Below, in pieces: positions 5,450-12,640 of a stretch of DNA of 12,640 nt; position 1 is the first letter of the stretch; the number at the start of each line of letters is the position of its first letter. The stretch covers positions 1-12,640 of the forward strand of contig JAHWKH010000028.1 of assembly GCA_019347995.1 (NCBI GenBank), given 5' to 3'. Source of the stretch: Gemmatimonadota bacterium. GTDB taxonomy: Bacteria > Gemmatimonadota > Gemmatimonadetes > Longimicrobiales > UBA6960. Both the position numbers and the translations under genes were made by a program. The notes below the pieces were generated by a model. The model searched no databases, had not been told where the DNA came from, and saw only the letters and a program-made list of their open reading frames with translations.

Positions 5450-7954
5450 ATGCCGAGCACCATGATCGACGAAGGCCAGGAAGGGTACCGCGCCTCCGAT
5501 ATCGAGAGGACGTGGCAGGCGCGCTGGGAGGAGCGGGGCACCAACCGCTTCACCCTGGACGAGTTGAGGACGGCCGAGCGGCCGTTCTACAACCTGATGA
5601 TGTTCCCCTACCCCTCCGCCGAGGGCCTCCACGTCGGGAACATCTACGCGTTCACCGGCGCGGACGTGCACGGGCGCTACCGCCGCCTCAGGGGGGAGGA
5701 CGTCTTCGAGCCCATCGGCTTCGACGCCTTCGGGATCCACTCGGAGAACTTCGCCCTGAAGCAGGGGGTCCATCCCATGGACCTCATCCCGTCGAACATC
5801 GAGAACTTCACCCGCCAGCTCAGGCGGATCGGCGGAATGTTCGACTGGGACCACCGGGTGGATACCACCGACCCTGCGTACTACAAGTGGACCCAGTGGA
5901 TCTTCCTCCGCCTCTTCGAAGCGGGCCTGGCGGAGCGCAAGGAAGCCCCGGTGAACTGGTGCCCGTCCTGCAAGACGGTGCTGGCCAACGAGCAGGTCAT
6001 CGCCGGCGCCTGCGAGCGCTGCGACACGCCGGTGGAGCAGCGGCGCATCGCCCAGTGGTTCTTCAGGATCACCGAGTACGCCGAGCGCCTGCTGGACAAC
6101 CTGGAACGCATCGACTGGTCGTCGAGCACCACCAAGGCGCAGCGCAACTGGATCGGCCGGAGCGAGGGCGCCGAGCTGCGCTTCCCGGTGCTGCCCGCGG
6201 GCGTGGAGGCCGGAGCGCCGCAAGACGCGGAGACGGTGACCCTGGAAGGGCCGGCCATCGAGGTGTTCACCACCCGCCCCGACACCGTCTTCGGCGCCAC
6301 CTACATGGTGCTGGCTCCCGAGCATCCCCTGGTCGACGACATCACGTCGGACGACCGGCGCACGGAGGTGTCGGCCTACCGGGAGCGGGTGGCCCGCACG
6401 GATCTCGTGGCCCGCCAGAAGGCCGACAAGGAGAAGACGGGCGTCTTCACGGGGGGCCACTGCGTGAACCCGGCGACGGGCGAGGCCATCCCCGTCTGGA
6501 TCGCCGACTACGTCCTCATGGACTACGGCACCGGCGCCGTCATGGCGGTGCCCGGCCACGACCAGCGCGACTTCGAGTTCGCCCGGGCCCACGACCTGCC
6601 GATCCGCCGCGTGGTGGCCGGCCCCGGCGAGGACGCGGACACGCCCCTCGAGGAGGCCTGGACCGGTCCCGGCGTGGTGGTGGCGTCGGGCGGGTTCTCC
6701 GGCACGGAGGTGTCCGAGGCGAAGAAGGCCATCGTGGACTGGCTGGAGAAGCGGGACCTCGCGACCTGGCGGGTGAACTACCGTCTGCACGACTGGTGCA
6801 TCTCGCGCCAGCGCTACTGGGGGCCTCCGATCCCCATCGTCCACTGCGACGCGTGCGGCGCCGTGCCGGTTCCGGAGGAAGACCTTCCGGTGGTGCTTCC
6901 CCGCGTGGAGGACTTCAAGCCCGGCGACGACGGGATCAGCCCCCTGGCGCGTGTCGAGTCGTGGTACCGGACCACGTGTCCGTCCTGCGGCGCCGACGCA
7001 CGCCGGGAGACGGACGTCTCCGATACGTTCCTGGACAGCGGTTGGTACTTCCTGCGCTACCCCTCCACCGACTTCGACGACCGGCCCTTCGAAGGGGAGA
7101 TCACGGCCAGGTGGCTGCCCGTGGACACGTACATCGGTGGAAACGAGCACGCCGTGCTGCACCTCATGTACAGCCGCTTCCTGACCATGGTGCTCCACGA
7201 CCTGGGGCACCTGCCCTTCGAGGAGCCGTTCACCCGCTTCCGCGCCCACGGCCTCATCATCCGGGAGGGCGCGAAGATGTCCAAGAGCAAGGGCAACGTC
7301 GTGGTCCCCGATCCCATCATCGAGGAGTACGGGGCCGACACGTTCCGCACCTATCTCATGTTCCTGGGCCCCTTCGAGGAGGGCGGCGACTACCGGGACG
7401 AGGGCATCCAGGGCCCCTACGGCTTCCTGCACCGGCTGTACGACACGGCCGTCTCGACGGTCGGGGGTGAGCCGGACCCCGACGTGGAGCGCAAGCTGCA
7501 CCAGACGATCCAGCAGGTCACCGAACAGCTCGGGGCGCTCCAGTACAACACCTCCATCGCCGCTCTCATGGAGTACCTGAACGCCGTGAGGGCCGGCGGC
7601 CGCCAGGCGGTGCGCGCCGAGGTGGAGCCGCTGGTGGTGATGAGCGCCCCCTTCGCGCCCCACCTGGCCGAGGAGCTGTGGGAGCGCATGGGTCACCGGG
7701 AGAGCATCTTCGACGCGGCTCCGTGGCCCGAGGCCGACCCGGACAAGGCGAGGGAGGACGAGGTCGACATCGCCGTCCAGGTGAACGGCAAGCTGCGCGC
7801 GACGGTGCGGGCCAGCCCCGGGGCGGATCGGGACGCGGTGGAGGCGCTGGCCCGCAGCGAGGAGAACGTCGTCCGGCACCTTGACGGCGGAGAGGTGCGG
7901 CGCGTCGTTCATGTGCCCGACAGGCTGATCAATTTCGTTATAGGACGGGCGTGA
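5450..7954 (+). CDS. leuS: Leucyl-tRNA synthetase
   Basis: A class Ia synthetase that charges tRNA-Leu in the cytoplasm, 834 residues long. In order: PYPSAEGLHVGN near 53-64 (the HIGH motif, here HVGN), a zinc-type CPSC...CERC knuckle at 171-191, the CP1 editing domain (about 230-430) with TTRPDT at 274-279 and AVPGHDQRD, whose Asp374 matches the conserved editing aspartate, a second cysteine pair set (CDAC 466-469 and CPSC 510-513), GGNEHAVLHLMYSRF near 563, KMSKS at 609-613, and the anticodon-binding and C-terminal regions ending in RLINFVI. The sequence FEPIGFDAFGIHSENFALK after HVGN places it in a divergent LeuRS lineage. Two ATG codons (5450 and 5462) are possible starts; neither has a good ribosome-binding site. 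The gene seems to have its own upstream gap. Confidence 0.97.
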   Translation: MPSTMIDEGQEGYRASDIERTWQARWEERGTNRFTLDELRTAERPFYNLMMFPYPSAEGLHVGNIYAFTGADVHGRYRRLRGEDVFEPIGFDAFGIHSENFALKQGVHPMDLIPSNIENFTRQLRRIGGMFDWDHRVDTTDPAYYKWTQWIFLRLFEAGLAERKEAPVNWCPSCKTVLANEQVIAGACERCDTPVEQRRIAQWFFRITEYAERLLDNLERIDWSSSTTKAQRNWIGRSEGAELRFPVLPAGVEAGAPQDAETVTLEGPAIEVFTTRPDTVFGATYMVLAPEHPLVDDITSDDRRTEVSAYRERVARTDLVARQKADKEKTGVFTGGHCVNPATGEAIPVWIADYVLMDYGTGAVMAVPGHDQRDFEFARAHDLPIRRVVAGPGEDADTPLEEAWTGPGVVVASGGFSGTEVSEAKKAIVDWLEKRDLATWRVNYRLHDWCISRQRYWGPPIPIVHCDACGAVPVPEEDLPVVLPRVEDFKPGDDGISPLARVESWYRTTCPSCGADARRETDVSDTFLDSGWYFLRYPSTDFDDRPFEGEITARWLPVDTYIGGNEHAVLHLMYSRFLTMVLHDLGHLPFEEPFTRFRAHGLIIREGAKMSKSKGNVVVPDPIIEEYGADTFRTYLMFLGPFEEGGDYRDEGIQGPYGFLHRLYDTAVSTVGGEPDPDVERKLHQTIQQVTEQLGALQYNTSIAALMEYLNAVRAGGRQAVRAEVEPLVVMSAPFAPHLAEELWERMGHRESIFDAAPWPEADPDKAREDEVDIAVQVNGKLRATVRASPGADRDAVEALARSEENVVRHLDGGEVRRVVHVPDRLINFVIGRA

Positions 7955-7976
7955 ATGGTCGGCACAGGGCGTCGTC

Positions 7977-8060
7977 GGGCTGCGCGCGGCGAGGGCACCG
8001 ACGGCCGAAGGCCGTTGGTCCGACGTAGCTTTCGCTACGCCTCGGTCGCCGCGCTCGCCC
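7977..8060 (+). repeat. Structured intergenic element, predicted three-way junction
   Basis: This element lies in the leuS-tkt gap and has three nested inverted repeats. The outer stem pairs 7984-7992 with 8046-8054 (9 bp), extended by 7977-7980 with 8057-8060 across a small internal loop. Inside, arm 1 pairs 7997-8006 with 8010-8019 (10 pairs, one G-T, loop GAA). Arm 2 pairs 8020-8029 with 8034-8045 (10 pairs, a 2-nt bulge, loop TTTC). The arms abut without spacers, and only 7993-7996 is unpaired at the junction. No T-tract follows, so it is not a standard intrinsic terminator. It could be an RNA leader for tkt, a small RNA, or a palindromic REP-like repeat. Pairings were read by eye, not by folding software. 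Confidence 0.6.
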
Positions 8061-8103
8061 GCCTACCCCTGCACTCGACCCTTCACGCCCCAGGACAATT
8101 GCG

Positions 8104-10140
8104 ATGAGCGAACGACCTTTCCCGGAGCTCGAGCGCCGGATGATCGACACGATCCGGGTGCTGGCCATGGACGCCGTGCAGAAGGCGGAGTCCGGGCATC
8201 CCGGCACCCCCATGGCGCTGGCGCCGCTGGGCTACGTCACCTGGACGCGGCACCTGCGCCACAACCCGGCGAACCCGGGATGGATGGACCGCGACCGGTT
8301 CGTCCTGTCGGCCGGGCACGCGTCCATGCTCCTCTATTCGCTGCTCCACCTCACCGGCTACGACCTGGAGCTGGAGGACCTGAAGGACTTCCGGCAATGG
8401 GAGTCGCGCACGCCGGGCCATCCGGAGTGCTTCATGACGCCGGGCGTGGAGACCACCACCGGCCCCCTCGGACAGGGCGTGGCCAACTCGGTGGGGATGG
8501 CCATGGCGGAGCGCTGGCTGGCGGCGCGCTTCAACCGGCCCGGCCACGAGGTGGTGGACCATCACACCTACGCGGTCTGCTCCGACGGCGACCTCATGGA
8601 GGGGATCAGCCACGAGGCCGCCGATCTCGCCGGCCATCACGGCCTGGGCAAGCTGATCTGGGTGTGGGACGACAACCGCATCACCATCGAGGGACGCACG
8701 GACCTGGCCCTCTCCACCGACCAGGCGAAGCGTTTCGAGGGATACGGCTGGCACGTGCTGCGGGTCGACGACGGGAACGACGTGGACGCCCTGGACCGGG
8801 CGCTGTCGGAGGCCCGCGAGCAGACCGACCGCCCCACGCTGATCATCCTCAGGACCATCATCGCCTGGGGCAGCCCCAACAAGGCCGACACCCACGGCGC
8901 CCACGGCGCTCCGTTGGGCGAGGACGAGATCCGCGCCACCAAGGAGAACCTGGGCTATCCCTCCACGGACCCGTTCTGGGTCGATCCGGAGGCGCTGGAC
9001 GCGTGGCGGCGCACCCGCGAGCGGGGGGAGCGGCTGGAGGCGGCGTGGCGAGAGCGCTTCGAGGCGTACCGCGCCGAGCACCCGCAGCTGGCCGCCGAGC
9101 TGGAGCGCTCCATGTCGGGCGAGCTGCCGGCAGGCTGGGACGCCGACGTGCCCGACCTCTCGGGGAAGGACGACGCCACGCGCTCGTCCTCGGGCAAGGT
9201 GCTCCAGGCGCTGGCGGGACGGATCCCCGAGCTGGTGGGCGGGTCCGCCGACCTCGGCTCGTCCAACAAGACCGACCTCGACGCGTTCGACAGCTTCCTG
9301 CCCGACAGCCCCGAGGGGCGCACCCTCCACTTCGGCGTGCGGGAGCACGGCATGGGCGGCATCCTCAACGGGATGGCCTATCACGGGGGCGTACGGCCGT
9401 TCGGCGGCACGTTCCTGATCTTCTCCGACTACATGCGCCCGTCCATCCGACTGGCGGCACTGTCGGGGCTGGCCGTGACCTGGGTCTTCACCCACGACAG
9501 CATCGGGCTGGGCGAGGACGGTCCCACGCACCAGCCCGTGGAGCACCTCATGGCGCTGCGGGCGATTCCCAACCTGGTGGACCTGCGCCCGGGCGATCCG
9601 GCGGAGACGGCGGTGGCCTGGAAGGTCGCGATGGAGCGGCACGGCGGACCCTCGTTCCTGGCTCTCACGCGCCAGAAGGTGCCGGCGCTGGACCGGCGAG
9701 CCATGGCCTCGGCGGAAGGGCTGCGGCGGGGCGGCTATGTTCTCGTCGACGCGTCGGACGGCCGGCCCGAGGTGCTCCTGATGGCCAGCGGCTCCGAGCT
9801 GCACATCGCCGTGGACGCGCGCGCGCTCCTGGAATCCGAAGGCGTACCGACCCGGGTGGTGAGCCTGCCGAGCTGGGCCCTCTTCCAGGCGCAGGACGCG
9901 GGCTACCGCGACGAGGTGCTGCCGTCCGACGTGCGGGCGCGGGTCTCCGTGGAGGCGGGGGTGACGCTGGGGTGGGAGCGGTGGCTCGGCGGGCACGGCC
10001 GTGCCGTGGGCCTCGACCGGTTCGGCGCGTCGGCCCCGTGGGAGGTGCTGTACGAACGCTTCGGCTTCACGGCCGGCCGCGTCGCCGAGGAGGCCCGCCT
10101 CGCCCTGGACGGCCTCCGGGCCGGGGCGGTCCGGTCATGA
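8104..10140 (+). CDS. tkt: Transketolase
   Basis: A thiamine diphosphate enzyme of the non-oxidative pentose phosphate pathway that moves two-carbon units between sugar phosphates in the cytoplasm. At 678 residues it has full bacterial length. The N-terminal domain shows SGHPGTPM at 30-37, a substrate-contacting His in SAGHAS, and the thiamine diphosphate and metal-binding SDGDLMEG at 160-167 with DDNRITIEG near 189. The central pyrimidine domain has FGVREHGM with catalytic Glu414, and [16 protein letters not shown] at 463-478. The C-terminal domain follows from about 550. The ATG at 8104 has AGGA 8 nt upstream. The TGA stop overlaps the start of the receiver gene (ATGA), so the two are probably translationally coupled. 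It lies 149 nt after leuS, with the structured element between them. Confidence 0.97.
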   Translation: MSERPFPELERRMIDTIRVLAMDAVQKAESGHPGTPMALAPLGYVTWTRHLRHNPANPGWMDRDRFVLSAGHASMLLYSLLHLTGYDLELEDLKDFRQWESRTPGHPECFMTPGVETTTGPLGQGVANSVGMAMAERWLAARFNRPGHEVVDHHTYAVCSDGDLMEGISHEAADLAGHHGLGKLIWVWDDNRITIEGRTDLALSTDQAKRFEGYGWHVLRVDDGNDVDALDRALSEAREQTDRPTLIILRTIIAWGSPNKADTHGAHGAPLGEDEIRATKENLGYPSTDPFWVDPEALDAWRRTRERGERLEAAWRERFEAYRAEHPQLAAELERSMSGELPAGWDADVPDLSGKDDATRSSSGKVLQALAGRIPELVGGSADLGSSNKTDLDAFDSFLPDSPEGRTLHFGVREHGMGGILNGMAYHGGVRPFGGTFLIFSDYMRPSIRLAALSGLAVTWVFTHDSIGLGEDGPTHQPVEHLMALRAIPNLVDLRPGDPAETAVAWKVAMERHGGPSFLALTRQKVPALDRRAMASAEGLRRGGYVLVDASDGRPEVLLMASGSELHIAVDARALLESEGVPTRVVSLPSWALFQAQDAGYRDEVLPSDVRARVSVEAGVTLGWERWLGGHGRAVGLDRFGASAPWEVLYERFGFTAGRVAEEARLALDGLRAGAVRS

Positions 10141-10589
10141 GCGCGAGCCGGAAGGGCCGGAAGGGGTGGAAGGGTGTCCTGGCCGCCAGCCCGTCCAATG
10201 CCACGGTCCTCGTCGTCGAGGACGAGGCCGCCGTGCGCCGCGCGATGGAGAAGCTCGTGGCGTCGTTCGGCCACGAGGTGAAGGTGGCCGCGTCGGCGGA
10301 GGAAGCCGACCACTGGCTCAACGCCATGACGTTCGACGCCATGATCCTGGACATCCAGCTCCCGCGCATGTCGGGGGTGGAGTTCCTGGACTGGGCCCTG
10401 GAGCGCCAGCCCGAGCTGGCCGTCCTGATGCTGACCGGTCTCGACGAGCCGGAGATGGCGGTGCGCTGCATCGAGCACGGCGCCCGCACCTATCTGGTGA
10501 AGCCCGTGGAGGCCGAGTTCCTGCGCCTGGCGCTGCGCGACGCCCTGGCCGTCCAGCGGCTGCTGGTGGAGAGGAACGACCTGGTGTAG
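10137..10589 (+). CDS. Stand-alone receiver (response regulator) protein
   Basis: This 150-residue CheY-like protein consists of a receiver domain (about 22-143) with no output domain. It has the acidic pocket E28-D29-E30, the phosphoacceptor Asp72 in [10 protein letters not shown], the conserved Thr100 and Lys122 (VKPVEAE), so it should accept phosphate from a histidine kinase. None is encoded in the window. Being receiver-only, it would act by protein-protein contact or as a phosphorelay intermediate. The ATG at 10137 overlaps the tkt stop, and no other start codon precedes the domain, so translational coupling is likely. Before the domain is a basic tail with three tandem RKG-like repeats (residues 5-13), encoded by a 9-bp tandem DNA repeat. 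The partner, and any link to transketolase, are unknown. Confidence 0.92.
   Translation: MSASRKGRKGWKGVLAASPSNATVLVVEDEAAVRRAMEKLVASFGHEVKVAASAEEADHWLNAMTFDAMILDIQLPRMSGVEFLDWALERQPELAVLMLTGLDEPEMAVRCIEHGARTYLVKPVEAEFLRLALRDALAVQRLLVERNDLV
10149..10175 (+). repeat. Three 9-bp tandem repeats in the receiver start
   Basis: Three consecutive 9-bp units (consensus CGGAAGGGN in frame) encode RKG, RKG and WKG. The first two units differ at only their last base; the third begins with T instead of C. The unit length is a multiple of three, so copy-number changes would keep the frame. Seen directly in the sequence. Confidence 0.85.
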
Positions 10590-10600
10590 GGCTGAGGCCC
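10589..10600. terminator. Weak hairpin between convergent genes
   Basis: In the 16-nt gap between the convergent receiver and nhaA stops, GGGC (10589-10592), loop TGAG and GCCC (10597-10600) can form a 4-bp stem followed by more C residues. There is no T-tract on either strand, so it is a poor intrinsic terminator. The gap is so short that transcripts of the two genes probably overlap unless a Rho-type mechanism acts. Confidence 0.2.
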
Positions 10601-10605
10601 CCCCA

Positions 10606-11982
10606 TCAGTCCGTCGGCTCGCCGTGGTACTCTCCGCCCACCAGGCGGAGGACGAGGAAGCCGACGATGCCGGCCGTGAGCGATGCCACGAGGATGCCCA
10701 CCTTGGCCTCGGCGATGGTGCCCGGGTCGGTGAAGGCGAGCCCCGTGATGAAGAGCGACACGGTGAAGCCGACGCCCGCCAGCAGCGACGTTCCCACCAC
10801 GTGGCTCCAGCGGACGCGGTCGGGGAGGCTCGCCAGCCCCGAGACCACCGAGAGCCACGCGAACGCGCTCACGCCCACCAGCTTGCCCACGACCAGCCCG
10901 AGCACCACGCCGAGCGTGACGCGGCTGCCCATGGCCGAGGCCAGCGCCGCAGGGGCGAGCTCCACGCCGGCGTTGGCCAGGGCGAAGACCGGCAGGACGA
11001 GGTAGGCCGACCATGGCAGGAAGCGCCGCTCGAGTCGCTCGAGCGGCGCCTCGGTTCCCATCGTGAGCTCCTCGAGATGCCCGAGCGTCGCCTGGGCGTC
11101 GTCGTGGTCCTCGCGGGCCACCGCGTCCCGGTACCGGCTCAGGAGCTGCTCCGCCGCCGCGTCGAACTCACCCGGCCCGACGTAGGGACGTGACGGGGTG
11201 AGGATCCCCAGGACCACGCCGGCGAGGGTGGCGTGGATGCCCGACTCCAGGACCGCCGCCCAGAACAGGAAGCCCACCACCGCGTAGGCCAGGACGTTGC
11301 GGATGCCCAGCCGCCGCATCAGCACCATCACCACGACGAGCATGAGCGCCTGGGCGATCGCGGTGGTGGAGATGGAAGCCGTGTAGAACACGGCGATGAC
11401 CATGATGGCGCCCAGGTCGTCGACGATGGCCAGCGCCAGCAGGAAGACGCGGATCTGGGGCGGGATCCGGCGGCCCAGCAGCCCGAGCACGCCCACCGCG
11501 AACGCGATGTCGGTGGCCATGGGGATCCCCCATCCGGCCGACGCCTCGCCCTGGGGGTTCAGGGCGAAGTAGATGCCCGCCGGTACCACCATCCCGCCCA
11601 GCGCCGCGAAGGCGGGCAGCGCGGCCTTGCGAGGCTCCGAGAGGTTGCCGTGGAGCAGCTCGCGCTTGATCTCGAGGCCCACCACGAAGAAGAACACGGC
11701 CATGAGGCCGTCGTTGATCCAGTGGTGGAGGTCCATGGAGATGCGCAGGAACCCCACGTCCAGCGTGAGCACCGTCTCCCACAGATGGTGGTACGACGGA
11801 GCCCAGGGGCCATTGGCCCATACGAGCGCCACGATGGCCGCCAGCAGCAGGACGCCGCTGCCGATCCACGCGACGTGGAGGAATTCCTGGACCGGCAGCG
11901 CCACGCGACGCGCGAACGTCCACTGGTCGGCCCTGAGCTCCAGCGCGCCCCGTGTCCGGGGAGGTGACCCGCCGCCGGCCAT
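10606..11982 (-). CDS. nhaA: Sodium/proton antiporter NhaA
   Basis: An inner-membrane antiporter that exchanges cytoplasmic sodium for protons, for pH and salt homeostasis. The 458-residue protein has about a dozen hydrophobic segments from residue 38 to 448. Signature motifs are [16 protein letters not shown] (94-109), [11 protein letters not shown] (154-164, with Asp158), [10 protein letters not shown] (184-193) with the paired Asp188-Asp189 that match the ion-binding aspartates, Lys367 in the GKLVG position of the conserved lysine, and GFTVSLFI at 405-412. It is longer than the E. coli protein (388 residues), mainly because of an N-terminal extension and a charged loop at about 262-322. 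The ATG starts 3 nt after the SprT stop, so translation is probably coupled. It is convergent with the receiver gene, 16 nt between stops. Confidence 0.96.
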   Translation of the reverse strand: MAGGGSPPRTRGALELRADQWTFARRVALPVQEFLHVAWIGSGVLLLAAIVALVWANGPWAPSYHHLWETVLTLDVGFLRISMDLHHWINDGLMAVFFFVVGLEIKRELLHGNLSEPRKAALPAFAALGGMVVPAGIYFALNPQGEASAGWGIPMATDIAFAVGVLGLLGRRIPPQIRVFLLALAIVDDLGAIMVIAVFYTASISTTAIAQALMLVVVMVLMRRLGIRNVLAYAVVGFLFWAAVLESGIHATLAGVVLGILTPSRPYVGPGEFDAAAEQLLSRYRDAVAREDHDDAQATLGHLEELTMGTEAPLERLERRFLPWSAYLVLPVFALANAGVELAPAALASAMGSRVTLGVVLGLVVGKLVGVSAFAWLSVVSGLASLPDRVRWSHVVGTSLLAGVGFTVSLFITGLAFTDPGTIAEAKVGILVASLTAGIVGFLVLRLVGGEYHGEPTD

Positions 11983-11985
11983 CCC

Positions 11986-12540
11986 CTACGCCGCCATCTC
12001 GCGGGCGCCCAGCGGGAGGGGAGGAACCCTCGTCACGCGCTGGCTGTGATCGAGTCGCTGGATGATGGGGCTGTCGGAGCACACCACCGGACGACAGCCT
12101 GCCGCGCGCGCCCACCATCGCCACGTCTCCCCGTGGTCGCGGTGGCCGTCGACCAGCCAATCGGCGGCGTGCGCCATCTCGTGGAGGAGGGTGTCCATGC
12201 GTTCGCGTCCGTTTCCTTGGAGCATGAGGTCCACGTTCAGGGCGATCTCGATGACGATCCGCTTGCCACCCCGGACGCCCGGCACCATCTGGCCGAGGCG
12301 CGATCGCATGCGGTTGCTGAGACGCAGGGGTATCCGCTCGGGGAGGCGCCCCGCGAAGCGTGTCCGGTTCAGATAGCGGTAGACGTGACGCAGGTACCGT
12401 CTCTGCTCCGGGGTGGCACAGCAGGGTCCGGGCCGTCCCGGATCGCGGCGCGGCCTGCATCGGCCCTTCGCGGCGCGTCGGCGGCGGTGCGACGCCCGGG
12501 CGCGGCGGAGCCCTTCCTCCACTCCCGGCCACGTGCGCAC
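11986..12540 (-). CDS. SprT-like zinc metalloprotease domain protein
   Basis: The 184-residue product carries a SprT-like domain (about 43-150). It has CATPEQRRYLRHVYRYLNRT near 41-60, LPERIPLRLSNRM near 67-79, the zinc site HEMAH at 120-124 and a third candidate ligand His136 in DHGETWRWW. SprT-like proteins are predicted zinc proteases, some acting on DNA-protein crosslinks; this one's substrate is unknown. The GTG at 12540 is my choice: GGGAGG lies 11 nt upstream, and the frame beyond it changes to ABC transporter sequence. The frame is open to the window edge, so a gene caller would report a longer, 5'-partial fusion. Residues 2-40 are Arg-rich and poorly conserved-looking. nhaA follows 3 nt after the stop. 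The domain is secure, the N-terminus is not. Confidence 0.82.
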   Translation of the reverse strand: MRTWPGVEEGLRRARASHRRRRAAKGRCRPRRDPGRPGPCCATPEQRRYLRHVYRYLNRTRFAGRLPERIPLRLSNRMRSRLGQMVPGVRGGKRIVIEIALNVDLMLQGNGRERMDTLLHEMAHAADWLVDGHRDHGETWRWWARAAGCRPVVCSDSPIIQRLDHSQRVTRVPPLPLGAREMAA

Positions 12541-12639
12541 GCGGTCGGCCGCCTCCCGGGCGAAGTGCATCTCGTGCGTGACGACGAGCATCGTCGTGCC
12601 CTCGTGCGCCAGGTCCTCCATGACGTTGAGGACCTCGCC
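12541..12639 (-). pseudogene. Fragment of amino-acid-type ABC transporter ATPase
   Basis: The right edge encodes, on the minus strand, 33 residues from near the end of an ABC ATPase of the polar amino acid (GlnQ-like) type: EVLNVMEDLAHEGTTMLVV, then THEMHFAREAADRV. The His in VVTHEM is the H-loop residue. The family normally continues with a segment like VFMDGGRIVEEG; here the frame instead runs directly into the SprT-like sequence. The upstream part (Walker A, signature, Walker B) lies outside the window. It is a truncated gene, a rearrangement joint or an assembly chimera; the window alone cannot decide. Confidence 0.72.
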
Positions 12640-12640
12640 G

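Noticed and set aside
5165..7912. A 915-codon open frame on the minus strand opposite leuS
   Set aside because: LeuS motifs on the other strand are complete. The antisense translation has no family signature and a biased His/Val/Arg composition typical of a shadow frame.
7997..8045. Intrinsic terminator of leuS
   Set aside because: The hairpins are strong but no run of T follows either one; the nested outer stem also goes beyond a terminator. It was kept as a structured element instead.
8083..9996. A 637-codon minus-strand frame opposite transketolase
   Set aside because: It is an antisense shadow of a full-length, motif-complete transketolase.
1..12640. tRNA or rRNA genes, CRISPR arrays, insertion sequences, toxin-antitoxin or phage modules
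   Set aside because: I scanned for them by eye on both strands and saw no direct-repeat arrays, transposase motifs, tRNA-like cloverleaf sequences or rRNA segments.

Overview
The window is a GC-rich, gene-dense bacterial segment, probably a metagenomic contig. It encodes a Kdo transferase (WaaA) and two predicted lipoproteins, so the host should be Gram-negative with lipopolysaccharide. The high GC, the style of the WaaA motifs and the divergent leucyl-tRNA synthetase made me think of Gemmatimonadota or a similar soil phylum. That placement is a guess from memory, not a measured one.

Layout. (1) Positions 12-3511 are a minus-strand cluster read right to left: waaA, a single-domain rhodanese, a lipoprotein with a putative glycoside hydrolase (DUF4015-type) domain, and a partial DUF6221-like gene that overlaps the preceding stop by ATGA. 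(2) Positions 3607-5300 are a plus-strand run of two small hypothetical genes and a lipoprotein zinc aminopeptidase-like gene. (3) Positions 5450-10589 hold leuS, an 84-nt element predicted to fold as a three-way junction, transketolase (tkt), and a receiver-only response regulator whose start overlaps the tkt stop (ATGA). (4) Positions 10606-12540 are a minus-strand pair, a SprT-like metalloprotease gene followed 3 nt later by nhaA, convergent with the response regulator. (5) The right edge holds about 100 nt of an amino-acid-type ABC transporter ATPase, in frame with SprT.

Most of the content is housekeeping: lipid A-Kdo synthesis, aminoacylation, pentose phosphate metabolism and sodium/proton exchange. 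The genes do not form one pathway; the operon-like spacing is the main evidence of co-expression. No gap between genes exceeds 300 bases. No tRNA, rRNA, CRISPR array, transposase or prophage module was seen.

Both ends of the window look suspect. The first 11 bases are exactly the 3' end of the common Illumina adapter. The adjoining partial gene resembles a family I know mainly from Actinobacteria. The right edge splices an ABC ATPase fragment onto SprT without its normal C-terminus. Assembly chimerism should be excluded before reading biology into either end.

I did not find a convincing new multi-gene system. The most interesting items are the structured element between leuS and tkt, the tkt-receiver coupling with a 9-bp tandem repeat in the receiver's start, the HVGN variant of the leucyl-tRNA synthetase signature, and the pair of unrecognised small genes at 3607-4201.
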